From assembly GCA_946554335.1 (NCBI GenBank), contig CAMNSA010000002.1, positions 186,001 through 250,000 of the forward strand: a stretch of 64,000 bases of DNA. The letters are read 5' to 3'. The first letter of the stretch is position 1. Each line of letters opens with the position of its first letter. Made by a program: the position numbers and the translations under genes. Source of the DNA: an uncultured Neglectibacter sp. (lineage in GTDB: Bacteria; Bacillota; Clostridia; Oscillospirales; Acutalibacteraceae). The notes below the pieces were generated by a model. The model searched no databases, was not told the DNA's origin, and worked only from the letters and a program-made list of their open reading frames with translations. Positions 54,221 to 62,551 of this stretch are shown piece by piece.

Positions 54221-54570
54221 TTACTCCCTTCGATGTTTGACGGTCTTAACAGAGGCAATCAGTTTTCTGCGAATGGTTCCACACTTGTTGAGTAATCTTT
54301 TATAATCTGTACCATCAAACGAATTTAACTTAAATAGAATTTCAAGCCAATACTCTGTTTTCATAACACTCTTTTAAAGCAATTTCTAATTTGTTTATAA
54401 AATCGGCATTGCTCTGTGCATATTTTGCTTCATGTGAATTGGCACCGATGGATGAACAAGAACGCAATAATTGATTGACAAATACAGAGCGGCCTTTTAT
54501 TCCATCACAAATTGTGGTTGTTTCAACAGTTAGCTCTACTGCTAATTCCTTAATTTTTTTTGTGATCCAT
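54221..54570 (-). pseudogene. Four-helix-bundle protein (TIGR02436/23S rRNA intervening-sequence-protein family) with two frameshifts
   Basis: ATG at 54570 has AAAAGGAG 5 nt upstream, but the frame breaks after MDHKKN in a run of eight A (plus-strand T run 54554-54561). With one A less it reads MDHKKIKELAVELTVE..., VNQLLRSCSSIGANSHEAKYAQSNADFINKLEIALKECYE. A second break in a run of four A (54358-54361), again corrected by removing one A, gives TEYWLEILFKLNSFDG...RRKLIASVKTVKHRRE and a stop 3 nt before the GNAT start. The span is exactly two bases over a 116-codon gene, the normal family size. Family hallmarks are QLLRSxxSIGAN-x-x-EA and ADFxxKLxIALKE. Either a recently broken gene or assembly slips in A runs. 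Confidence 0.75.
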
Positions 54571-54583
54571 AAAAACTCCTTTT

Positions 54584-54763
54584 GCGATATGCTCGCTTCG
54601 CTCGTGCGATATATTTCACTTCGTGAAATGCGATATAATCTTTGCTTTTTTCCGATTGTGATATGATATAAATTCCTTCTTCTCGTTGCGCAGAGACATA
54701 TCGCGTGCTTGCACATATCACATCTGTGGGATATATCGCAAATTCGTAAGGAATTTATATCGC
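54584..54763 (-). repeat. GCGATAT/ATATCGC repeat array in front of the four-helix-bundle gene
   Basis: GCGATAT at 54584, 54606 and 54630; ATATCGC at 54698, 54733 and 54757; near-copies in between (TGATAT, ATATCAC). Small palindromes lie between units: TTTCAC-TTC-GTGAAA, GTGC-TT-GCAC, AAATTC-GTAAG-GAATTT. The array ends at the rlmD stop codon, which it supplies (GCGATATAA). Confidence 0.8.
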
Positions 54764-56125
54764 GTTCTGTTTGCACAGCAAACAGACACATTCCACATGG
54801 GCGGTGGCGGGGAACATGTCCACAGGGCAGGCTTTTATCAGAGGATAATGAAGCTCTTGAAACTGCTTTAAATCTCTCGCCAGAGTGGCGGGGTCGCAGG
54901 AGACATAGACGATCCTTTCCGGCGAGTAGGAAGAAACCGTCCGGATCAGCTCCGGCGTACAGCCCTTGCGGGGCGGGTCCAGGATCACCACATCCGGGGA
55001 GAGCCCCTCCCTTTTTAAGACGGCGGCGGCCTCTTCGGCGTCCGCGCAGAGGAAACGGGCGTTTTGAATGTGGTTTTTCCCCGCGTTTTCTTTAGCGTTT
55101 TCCACCGCCTCCGGCACGATCTCCACCCCGATGAGCTCTCGGGCAAAATGAGCCATGGAAAGGCCGATGGTTCCAGCTCCGCAGTAAAGGTCTAACAGGG
55201 TCTCTTTCCCGGTGAGTCCGGCATATTCCGCCGCCTTTTTATAAAGGCGCTGGGCCTGGTGATGGTTCACCTGATAAAAGGAGGCGGGGGAGATGGAGAA
55301 GGTCAGGCCGCAGAGCCTGTCCTCCAGAGCGTCCTTTCCGAAAACAGTGCGAAACTCCTTGCCCAGAGCCACATTGGTCCTTTCCCGCTGAGTGTTGATC
55401 TGGAAGCCGGAAAGCCCCGGCAGGGCCTCTCTGAGCGCGTGAAGCAGCTCCGCTTCGTGATGAAGTCCGTTTCCGTTTACCACCACGCACACAGACACCT
55501 CGCCGGTCTCTTCCCCTTTCCTCAGGTACAGGCGGCGCATTTTCCCCTTGTGAGTGCTTTCATCATAGACAGGATCCCCGTAGGTTTTCGCCCACTGCCG
55601 GAAAGCCTCCATTGCGGCGGTAAACTCCTTTGGCTGTAAGCGGCAGGCATTACAGCTTACGATCCGGTGGGAATTGCGGGCGTAAAAGCCCATCTGCAAA
55701 TTACCCTCCCGGTCAAGCCCCAGAGGAAGCAGGGCCTTGTTGCGGTAGCCGTCCCGGCTGGGAGCCGCCAAAATGGGCTCCAATGGGGGATCCGCGATCC
55801 CGCCGATCCGGGAAAGCGCTTCCCGCACCCGATCCTCCTTCAGGCGACATTCCTCTTCATAGCTGATATGGCGAAAGCAGCACCCGCCGCACTGGGCGAA
55901 AACGGGACAGTCCGTTTCCACCCGGCTGGGAGCGGGGGAAAGGATCTCTATGAGCTTCCCGAAAGCATAATTCTTCGCCGTTTTGAGGATCTTGGCCCGG
56001 ATTCGGTCTCCAGGGGCGGAGAGGGGGACGAAAACGGCTTCTGCACCCACTCTCCCCACACCGGCGCCCTCGGCCGTCATGCCGGTGACGGAAAGTTCCA
56101 CGATCTGATTTTTTTGAAGCTCCAT
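54755..56125 (-). CDS. rlmD: 23S rRNA (uracil-5-)-methyltransferase, RlmD/RlmCD type
   Basis: 456 residues. N-terminal TRAM domain (LSVTGMTAEGAGVGRVGAEAVFVPLSAPGDRI), Fe-S cysteines in DCPVFAQCGGCCFRHISYEEECRLK, SAM domain LLDLYCGAGTIGLSMAHFA, VVILDPPRKGCTPELI and VYVSCDPATLARDL (catalytic C in SCDP-adjacent motif and PPRKGC), and VDMFPATAHVECVCLL. It methylates U747/U1939-type positions. The last residues NAI and the stop come from the repeat array, showing that the array was inserted at, or recombined into, the end of this gene. Confidence 0.93.
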   Translation of the reverse strand: MELQKNQIVELSVTGMTAEGAGVGRVGAEAVFVPLSAPGDRIRAKILKTAKNYAFGKLIEILSPAPSRVETDCPVFAQCGGCCFRHISYEEECRLKEDRVREALSRIGGIADPPLEPILAAPSRDGYRNKALLPLGLDREGNLQMGFYARNSHRIVSCNACRLQPKEFTAAMEAFRQWAKTYGDPVYDESTHKGKMRRLYLRKGEETGEVSVCVVVNGNGLHHEAELLHALREALPGLSGFQINTQRERTNVALGKEFRTVFGKDALEDRLCGLTFSISPASFYQVNHHQAQRLYKKAAEYAGLTGKETLLDLYCGAGTIGLSMAHFARELIGVEIVPEAVENAKENAGKNHIQNARFLCADAEEAAAVLKREGLSPDVVILDPPRKGCTPELIRTVSSYSPERIVYVSCDPATLARDLKQFQELHYPLIKACPVDMFPATAHVECVCLLCKQNAI

Positions 56126-56496
56126 AGCCGCTTTCCCGCCTTTTTCTCACAAAGATCCCGTCGTTTTTTAACGATTCTGTTCAGAGGGTTTTCCCCAATA
56201 ATCGAATTTCTGATACTTGGAGAAACCTGGTACTTTTTGCGAAGCAAAAAGGGAACCGCTTCCGAAAAAAGCTCTTGGCCTTTTTCTGTTCAGAGGCTTC
56301 TTCCTGATAACAGATGGTTAAATAGCAATGACATTATTTAACCATCTGTTATTTTAACATAATGAGGGAGGAAAGTATAGTCTGTACCTCTTCGTGGTTT
56401 TACCGGAAAAGAAGCCGAGAATCTAGTAAATTCTTCCCTAAACAGGTCGTCGCTACTTGTGCAGATTATGCAAAAAGTAGATTCTTCGTGAATTTC
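56126..56496. other. AT-rich intergenic region upstream of rlmD with palindromes
   Basis: About 370 nt without a credible gene. Contains CTTTTTGC-GAA-GCAAAAAG (near 56233-56251), and a perfect 16-bp inverted repeat TAACAGATGGTTAAAT (56308-56323) with its complement (56336-56351), loop 12 nt, then TTTTAAC. The large inverted repeat could end a plus-strand transcript or bind a regulator; no gene feeds it from the left. Confidence 0.6.
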
Positions 56497-56525
56497 TTGA
56501 CAAATCATGCTTGCCCCGATATAAT
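56497..56525 (+). promoter_or_regulatory. perfect consensus promoter of a candidate small RNA
   Basis: TTGACA, 17 nt, TATAAT, both boxes perfect. No protein gene starts within 250 nt downstream before the terminator. Confidence 0.85.
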
Positions 56526-56531
56526 AGAGCC

Positions 56532-56643
56532 GTAAAGTTGATTACAAGTTCCGCGGCCGAAGGCTTGGCCGCACTTTTCAATACAACTCCTCCCCAAAAG
56601 AAGAAAAAGGATCGGTTCCCGATCCTTTTTCTTCTTTTTTATC
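56532..56643 (+). ncRNA. candidate small regulatory RNA with C-rich anti-Shine-Dalgarno segment
   Basis: A unit of about 110 nt bounded by the consensus promoter and a strong terminator. It holds a hairpin GCGGCC-GAAGGCTT-GGCCGC, then an unpaired AACTCCTCCCC stretch complementary to AGGAG/GGGGAGG ribosome sites, then the terminator. The only ORF (TTG start at about 56539) has no ribosome site. Ends are predicted, not mapped. C-rich single-stranded motifs are typical of Firmicute sRNAs that block ribosome binding. Confidence 0.6.
56595..56641 (+). terminator. terminator of the candidate small RNA
   Basis: Perfect stem of about 20 bp, AAAAGAAGAAAAAGGATCGG with its complement, loop TTC, then T6. 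Confidence 0.9.
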
Positions 56644-56733
56644 CAGTCTGACCTTTCGCGCGTACTCCCTTCCCTGAACGCGCCGGGAAGAGAACAAGAT
56701 ATGGGGCGTAAGAGGGAAAATCGCCCGCAGATA

Positions 56734-56762
56734 TTGAATATCTCCTGGAATAATGATAAAAT
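56734..56762 (+). promoter_or_regulatory. promoter of recJ-rel-hemZ
   Basis: TTGAAT, 17 nt, TAAAAT; start near 56769, 28 nt before the GTG start. Confidence 0.75.
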
Positions 56763-56796
56763 ATGATGTCAAATGTGAAGCAAGGGAGCAAGCAGG

Positions 56797-58851
56797 GTGA
56801 ATGTGAGGAGATGGGAGGTCGCGGACCTCAATAAGGAACAGGCTGCGCAGCTGGCAGAGCGGTACGGAATTCCCTTTTTTCTTGCCATGATGCTGGAGAT
56901 CCGCGGCTTTTCCGGGCAAGCGGAGGAGCTGCTGAGCGGGGAGATCCTGCTTTCCGATCCGTTTTTGATGAAGGATATGGATCGGGCGGCAGAGCGGATC
57001 CGCCTTGCGCTGGACCGCTTTGAACGCATCGCGGTTTACGGAGATTACGACGCAGACGGCGTTACCGCTACCGCCATGCTGTATACCTATCTGGAGGCCC
57101 GGGGCGCCGATGTGATCTATTATATTCCCCAAAGAGAAGGGGAAGGCTATGGAATGAATCCCGGGGCGGTGCACAAGCTTGCGGATCAGGGAGTGAAGCT
57201 GATCGTCACTGTGGACAATGGGATCTCCTCCTTTGAAGAGGTGCGCCTTGCGAAAGAGCTGGGGATAGACGTGGTGGTGACTGACCACCACCAGCCTCAG
57301 GAGACCTTGCCGGAGGCCGTCGCCGTGGTGGACGCTCACCGAAGGGATGATGAAAGTCCCTTCCGGGACTTTTGCGGGGCGGGCGTGGTGCTCAAGCTCC
57401 TCATTGCCCTGGAGGATGGGGAAGCGGCCGCCGTTTTGGAGGAGTTTGCCGATCTGGCGGCTCTGGGCACAGTGGGAGACGCGGTGCCGCTTTTCGGAGA
57501 AAACAGGAGCATCGTCAAGGCGGGAATGGAGCTTTTGAGGCGGCAGACGCGCCCGGGGCTCAGCATCCTGTTTTCCAAGTGCTCTTTGAGCCCGCAGATG
57601 TCCACTGCCTCCTCTTTGTCTTTTTCCGTCATTCCCAGGCTGAATGCTACAGGACGGATGGGCTCTCCGGAGCGGGCGGTGCGGCTGCTCGTGTGCGAGG
57701 AGGAGGAAGAGGCAGAGCTTCTGGCCCAGGAGATCTGCGATGATAACGAAGACCGCAAGGCGGTAGAGGCGCAGATCGCCGCCCAGGCGTTTGAGACGAT
57801 TGAGAAGGATCCCACCCTTGCCTTTGAGCGGGTGATCGTAGTGAGCGGGAGAGGCTGGCATCACGGCGTGATCGGGATCGTGGCGGCCCGGATTACGGAG
57901 CGCTGCGGCAAGCCCTGTATTGTGATCTCCGAGGATGGAGAATATGCAAAGGGCAGCGGCCGCAGCGTGGAGGGCTTTTCCCTGTTTGAAGGGGTATCCG
58001 CCTGCAAAGAGCTGTTAGAGCGCTTCGGCGGCCATCCCATGGCGGCAGGTATCAGCCTGAAAGCGGAAAATGTCCCTGCCTTTCGGGAGAAAATCAATGC
58101 ATATGCCAAAGAGGCTTTCCCGGAAATGCCTGCTTCCGTCCTCCATCTGGACTGCAAGCTGAACCCCGCCTCTCTTTCTGCCCAAATGCCGGATCAGCTG
58201 CGGGGGCTGGAGCCCTTTGGAAGCGGAAATCCGCAGCCTCTGTTCGGACTTTACGGCATGGAGCTTTTAGAGGTGGTCCCGGTGGGGGGAGGGGCGCATC
58301 TGCGCCTGGTGTGCCGCCGGGGCGGAGTGAAGGTCACCTGTATGCGTTTTGGAGTCCGGCAGGAGCAGTTTCCCTATTCCCCGGGAGCGGTGGTAGACCT
58401 GGCGGTATCGCTGGAGTCCAAGGAGTTTAGGGGGGAGGAGCAGTTGACGGTAAGCGTGAGAGATATCCGGCTTTCCTCTCTGAACGAAGAGGAGTCTATA
58501 CACAGCTACAGAGTCTATGAGAAATACCGCAGAAGAGAACCCATGCCGGGACAGGAGGCCCGTCTTCTGGCGCCCACTCGAGAGGACCTTGCCCTATTAT
58601 ACCGCCTGATCGCCGCGGGGAGAGGCGCCCCCCAGGGTTTGGGACAGATGGTGGGGAAGCTAAAGGACAGATTTCAGCTGGGAAAGCTGCTGCTTTGTCT
58701 GGAAGCCCTGGAAGAGCGGGGACTGATTCGGACTGAGATCTCCGATGAGATCTGTACGGCGGTTGTTTTGGAAACCTCCGGGAAGGTGGATGTATTTGCC
58801 TCCTCAGTGTTTGGCACCATGAAAATGCTCATCGAGCAGGAAAGGAGATAG
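56797..58851 (+). CDS. recJ: Single-stranded-DNA-specific exonuclease RecJ
   Basis: 684 residues. DHH motifs: VYGDYDADGVTATAML, IVTVDNGISSFEE, VVVTDHHQP, and CGAGVVLKLLIAL; DHHA1 part GWHHGVIGIVAARI, KGSGRSVEGFSLFEGV, LERFGGHPMAAGISL; then an OB-like domain (LRGLEPFGSGNPQPLFG) and a C-terminal extension of about 120 residues. It degrades ssDNA 5'-3' in repair and recombination. GTG start with GGGAG 9 nt upstream. Confidence 0.96.
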   Translation: MNVRRWEVADLNKEQAAQLAERYGIPFFLAMMLEIRGFSGQAEELLSGEILLSDPFLMKDMDRAAERIRLALDRFERIAVYGDYDADGVTATAMLYTYLEARGADVIYYIPQREGEGYGMNPGAVHKLADQGVKLIVTVDNGISSFEEVRLAKELGIDVVVTDHHQPQETLPEAVAVVDAHRRDDESPFRDFCGAGVVLKLLIALEDGEAAAVLEEFADLAALGTVGDAVPLFGENRSIVKAGMELLRRQTRPGLSILFSKCSLSPQMSTASSLSFSVIPRLNATGRMGSPERAVRLLVCEEEEEAELLAQEICDDNEDRKAVEAQIAAQAFETIEKDPTLAFERVIVVSGRGWHHGVIGIVAARITERCGKPCIVISEDGEYAKGSGRSVEGFSLFEGVSACKELLERFGGHPMAAGISLKAENVPAFREKINAYAKEAFPEMPASVLHLDCKLNPASLSAQMPDQLRGLEPFGSGNPQPLFGLYGMELLEVVPVGGGAHLRLVCRRGGVKVTCMRFGVRQEQFPYSPGAVVDLAVSLESKEFRGEEQLTVSVRDIRLSSLNEEESIHSYRVYEKYRRREPMPGQEARLLAPTREDLALLYRLIAAGRGAPQGLGQMVGKLKDRFQLGKLLLCLEALEERGLIRTEISDEICTAVVLETSGKVDVFASSVFGTMKMLIEQERR

Positions 58852-58854
58852 GCC

Positions 58855-61053
58855 ATGACAAAAATGCAGATCAGCACCTTCGGAGAGCTTCAAAAGATGA
58901 TCCGGGAGAGCGACAAGGGGTACGACGAAAACCGGATCGAGGCGGCCTATCTGCTGGCCGAGGAAAAGCATATCGATCAAAAGCGCAGCAGCGGCGAGCC
59001 CTATATCATTCACCCCCTTTCCGTGGCGGCGATCCTTGTAGGTCTCGGCATGGATACGGAATCCGTGATGGCCGGGCTGCTCCACGATGTGGTGGAGGAT
59101 ACCGACTGCACGCTGGAGGATCTCGCAAGGCAGTTCGGCAATGAAGTCTCTCAGCTGGTAGACGGAGTTACCAAGCTGGGCAAGATCCCCTTTTCCTCCC
59201 GGGAGGAGCAGCAGGCGGAGAACCTGAGAAAAATGCTGATGGCAATGGCCGAGGATATCCGGGTCATTATCATCAAGTTCGCGGACCGGATGCACAACCT
59301 CACGACGCTGGAATATGTGTCCCCCCAGAAGCAGCGGGATAAGGCGCTGGAATGTCTGGAGGTCTACGCCCCCATCGCCCACCGCTTAGGTATCCGTACC
59401 GTCAAGGAGTTTATGGAGGATATTTCCTTAAAGTACCTGGACCCCTCCGCCTATGAGGAGATCGAGGAGGACTTGGCGGCCAGAGGGGAGAGCCGCAAAC
59501 AGTTTATTGAGGACACCAAGGCGCTGATCAAGGGCAGAGTGGAGCTTTCCATCCCCGATGTCTATATCGAGGGCCGGGTAAAAAGCATTTACAGCATTTA
59601 CCGAAAAATGTTCATCCAGGGCAGAAGCTTTGAAGAGATCTTTGATGTATTCGCCGTGCGGGTCATCGTGGACACCATTGAGGACTGCTATAATGTGCTG
59701 GGTATCGTCCACGATATGTTCCAGCCCCTGCCCAACCGGTTCAAGGATTATATCTCCATGCCCAAGCCCAATATGTATCAGTCCTTGCACACCACGGTGA
59801 TCAACAAGGCGGGAGTGCCCTTTGAGGTCCAGATCCGCACTTGGGAAATGCACCATACCGCGGAATACGGCATCGCGGCCCATTGGAAATACAAGCTGGG
59901 CATGTCCGCCAAGGAGTCGGACGACAACGCTTTGGACGACCGCTTGGCGTGGATCCGGCAGATGCTTCAAAACCAGGAGGAAAGCGAAGATGTTACCGAC
60001 CTGGTCCATTCCATCAAAAGCGACCTCATTCCGGAAGAGGTGTTTGTGTTTACACCCAAAGGGGATGTGGTGAATCTTCCTTTAGGCTCCACTGTCATCG
60101 ACTTTGCCTATGCCATCCACAGCGCGGTGGGGAACCGGATGATCGGGGCAAAGGTGGACCGGCGAATCGTGCCGCTGGACTACAAGGTGAAGACCGGCGA
60201 GATCATCGAGATCCTTACCACCAAGGAGGCCGGAAAAGGGCCTAATCGGGACTGGCTCACGCTGGTGCGCACCAGCGAGGCCAGAAATAAGATCCGGGCC
60301 TGGTTCAAAAAGGAAAAGCGGGACGAGAATATTGTGGAAGGCCGGGCAGAGCTGGAACGGGAGTTTCGCAGAAACGGGATCGCCGCTTCCCGGCCGCTGC
60401 TGGACTTTATGCTGGAGAGCGTGGGAAAACGCCACAGCTGCGCGACCATAGAGGACCTGTACGCCGCCATCGGTTACGGCGGGATCCAGCTGTGGAAGGT
60501 GCTTCCCCGCATCAAGGAAGAATATCTGCGCCTTCAGCGCAGCGAGGGGATCCAGGAGGAGCCTGTGCCCCAGCTTTCTCCCGCGCCGAAAACCAAGGTG
60601 GCGAACGGCGTTTTGGTAGAGGGGGAGGAAAACTGTCTGGTGAAATTCTCCCGGTGCTGCAATCCCCTGCCGGGAGACGAGATCATCGGCTTTGTCACCC
60701 GGGGCTTCGGCGTCTCCATCCATAAGAGAGACTGCTCTAATGTTCCGAAGGATCTGTCTCTCGCCGCGGAACCGGAACGGTGGGTGAAGGCCCATTGGTC
60801 GGGAGAGGTCCAGGACGATTTCAAATCCACCCTGCACATTGTGGCGGTGGACCGCGCCGGGCTTCTGGCGGATGTGACGCTGCAGCTTTCCAGTATGCAT
60901 ATCTTCATCCATTCTCTCAATTCCCGTCAGGAGCGGAACAGCTCCAACGCCGTAATTTCCGCGACCATATCCATCAATGGGCTCCCTCAGCTGCAAACCA
61001 TCATGGAGCGCCTTTCCAAGGTCCCCGGCGTGATCTCCATCGACCGCAGCTGA
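58855..61053 (+). CDS. relA: Bifunctional (p)ppGpp synthetase/hydrolase
   Basis: 732 residues of the long RelA/SpoT (Rel) type. HD hydrolase domain: SSGEPYIIHPLSVAAILVGL, GLLHDVVEDTDCT, IKFADRMHNLTTLEY, so hydrolysis is intact. Synthetase: GRVKSIYSIYRKM, VIVDTIEDCYNVLGIVHDMFQPLPNRFKDYISMPKPNMYQSLHTTVI (quoted by its ends VIVDTI and SLHTTVI), QIRTWEMHHTAEYGIAAHWKYK. TGS domain EVFVFTPKGDVVNLPLGSTV, and a C-terminal CC/ACT region with FSRCCNPLPGDEIIGFVTRG. Sets the stringent response. AAAGGAG before the ATG, 3 nt after recJ. Confidence 0.97.
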   Translation: MTKMQISTFGELQKMIRESDKGYDENRIEAAYLLAEEKHIDQKRSSGEPYIIHPLSVAAILVGLGMDTESVMAGLLHDVVEDTDCTLEDLARQFGNEVSQLVDGVTKLGKIPFSSREEQQAENLRKMLMAMAEDIRVIIIKFADRMHNLTTLEYVSPQKQRDKALECLEVYAPIAHRLGIRTVKEFMEDISLKYLDPSAYEEIEEDLAARGESRKQFIEDTKALIKGRVELSIPDVYIEGRVKSIYSIYRKMFIQGRSFEEIFDVFAVRVIVDTIEDCYNVLGIVHDMFQPLPNRFKDYISMPKPNMYQSLHTTVINKAGVPFEVQIRTWEMHHTAEYGIAAHWKYKLGMSAKESDDNALDDRLAWIRQMLQNQEESEDVTDLVHSIKSDLIPEEVFVFTPKGDVVNLPLGSTVIDFAYAIHSAVGNRMIGAKVDRRIVPLDYKVKTGEIIEILTTKEAGKGPNRDWLTLVRTSEARNKIRAWFKKEKRDENIVEGRAELEREFRRNGIAASRPLLDFMLESVGKRHSCATIEDLYAAIGYGGIQLWKVLPRIKEEYLRLQRSEGIQEEPVPQLSPAPKTKVANGVLVEGEENCLVKFSRCCNPLPGDEIIGFVTRGFGVSIHKRDCSNVPKDLSLAAEPERWVKAHWSGEVQDDFKSTLHIVAVDRAGLLADVTLQLSSMHIFIHSLNSRQERNSSNAVISATISINGLPQLQTIMERLSKVPGVISIDRS

Positions 61054-61084
61054 AAATGTCTCCCCAGGAAAAAGGAAGAGTGTC

Positions 61085-62551
61085 ATGAAGCTTTTTTTAG
61101 AGGGCAACAGCTTTCGCTATGAGTGTGAAAACCTATGCCGCCTGTTTTTTCCCTATAGCCCGGTCTGCCTGGAGGAGCCCTCCCAAAACGAGGAAGAGCC
61201 CTGGGCGGTGGCCAGGATCCAAAGCGGAGAAGGGAACCTGCTTTACGAGGTCCAGGTGGGGGCCGGAGAGAAAAAAGTGTGCAGGCAGGCAATAAAGCCG
61301 GAGCTTTTGGAATATCATCTTACAAACCTCCTCTACGCCGCCTTCTGTGAGTTGACGGGGTATACCCCCTCCTGGGGGATGCTTACCGGGATCCATCCGG
61401 TAAAGCTTTTGCGTCAATACTGTGAGGAGTTGGGAGAAGAGGCCGGCGCGGAAAAATTCCGGGCCCACTGTCATGTGAGCGCCCCCAAAACGCAGCTTGC
61501 CCTCAGGACCCTTCGGGCCCAGAGGCCGGCAGTGGAGCTTTTGGAGGAAAACGATTTCAGCCTTTATGTGTCCATCCCCTTTTGCCCCACCCGGTGCGCG
61601 TACTGTTCCTTTGTGTCCCAGAGCGTAGAGCAGGCGAAAAAGCTGATGGATCCCTACTTTGAGCTGCTGCTTCTGGAGATCCGGGAAACGGCCCGGGTCA
61701 CAAAGGGGCTGGGGCTTAACCTGTTAAGCGTCTATATCGGCGGTGGGACGCCCACCACCCTTTCCGCCTCTCAGCTTTCCGCCCTGTGCGAAGAGATCCG
61801 GACACAGTTCGATTTTTCCCGCTGCCGGGAATTTACGGTGGAGGCAGGAAGGCCGGACACCATTACCGAGGAGAAGCTTTCCGCGTTGAAAGCGGCGGGG
61901 GTGAGCCGCATCAGCATTAACCCTCAGACGCTTTCCGACCAGGTACTTCAAAATATCGGGAGGCGCCATACGGCACATGACACGATCAAAGCCTTTGAGC
62001 TGGCGAGAAAAGCGGGGTTTGAGGAGATCAACGCTGACCTGATCGTAGGTCTGCCGGGAGACAGCCTTTTCGGATTTCAACGCTCCTTGGAGGGCGTTCT
62101 CGAGCTGGGGGCGGAAAACATTACGGTACACGCCCTGGCGTTGAAGCGCTCTGCCCGTCTGGTGAATGAAGGTGGGGACCTCTCCCTGCACAAAAGAGGG
62201 GAAGAGACAAGGGCGATGATGGATCATTCCATCGAAAGGCTGACAAAAGAGGGCTATGAGCCCTACTATCTTTACCGGCAGACCCGCATGGCGGGGAACC
62301 TGGAAAATACCGGCTGGGCAAAGCCCGGAAAGCTATGCCTCTATAATATTTATACCATGGATGAGTCCAACACCGTCATCGCCTGCGGGGCGGGAGGAGT
62401 TTCCAAGCTCAAGGACCCGTACAGCGGCAGACTGGAGCGGATCTTCAACTTCAAGTACCCCTACGAATACATTGACAGAAACGGGGAAATCCTCAAACGA
62501 AAGGAGGGTATCATCAGGCTTTATGAGCAGTTTCGCCAGCGGTTACATTAA
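61085..62551 (+). CDS. hemZ: HemZ-type radical SAM coproporphyrinogen dehydrogenase-like protein
   Basis: 488 residues. N-terminal region of about 155 residues without clear motifs, then the radical SAM barrel: YVSIPFCPTRCAYCSFVSQ (CxxxCxYC), LLSVYIGGGTPTTLSASQL, FTVEAGRPDTITEEKLSAL, RISINPQTLSDQVLQNIGRRHT, INADLIVGLPGD. GRPDT replaces the ANP usually seen in HemN, which is the HemZ pattern. In recJ-rel-hemZ order as in many Clostridia. Whether it acts in haem synthesis here is unproven since no other haem genes are present. Confidence 0.9.
   Translation: MKLFLEGNSFRYECENLCRLFFPYSPVCLEEPSQNEEEPWAVARIQSGEGNLLYEVQVGAGEKKVCRQAIKPELLEYHLTNLLYAAFCELTGYTPSWGMLTGIHPVKLLRQYCEELGEEAGAEKFRAHCHVSAPKTQLALRTLRAQRPAVELLEENDFSLYVSIPFCPTRCAYCSFVSQSVEQAKKLMDPYFELLLLEIRETARVTKGLGLNLLSVYIGGGTPTTLSASQLSALCEEIRTQFDFSRCREFTVEAGRPDTITEEKLSALKAAGVSRISINPQTLSDQVLQNIGRRHTAHDTIKAFELARKAGFEEINADLIVGLPGDSLFGFQRSLEGVLELGAENITVHALALKRSARLVNEGGDLSLHKRGEETRAMMDHSIERLTKEGYEPYYLYRQTRMAGNLENTGWAKPGKLCLYNIYTMDESNTVIACGAGGVSKLKDPYSGRLERIFNFKYPYEYIDRNGEILKRKEGIIRLYEQFRQRLH

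Noticed and set aside
54571-54791. N-terminal half of a 149-codon ORF over the repeat array
   Set aside because: It is translation of the ATATCGC repeats (ICDISHRCDMCKHAICL-like) fused to a frameshifted gene; the ribosome site and ATG lie at 54570.
56539-56655. TTG-started ORF inside the candidate sRNA
   Set aside because: No ribosome site, it runs through the terminator stem, and the product is low complexity.
62256-62522. N-terminal extension of the nucleoside kinase by 89 codons
   Set aside because: It lies entirely inside hemZ in another frame and has no kinase-family similarity.
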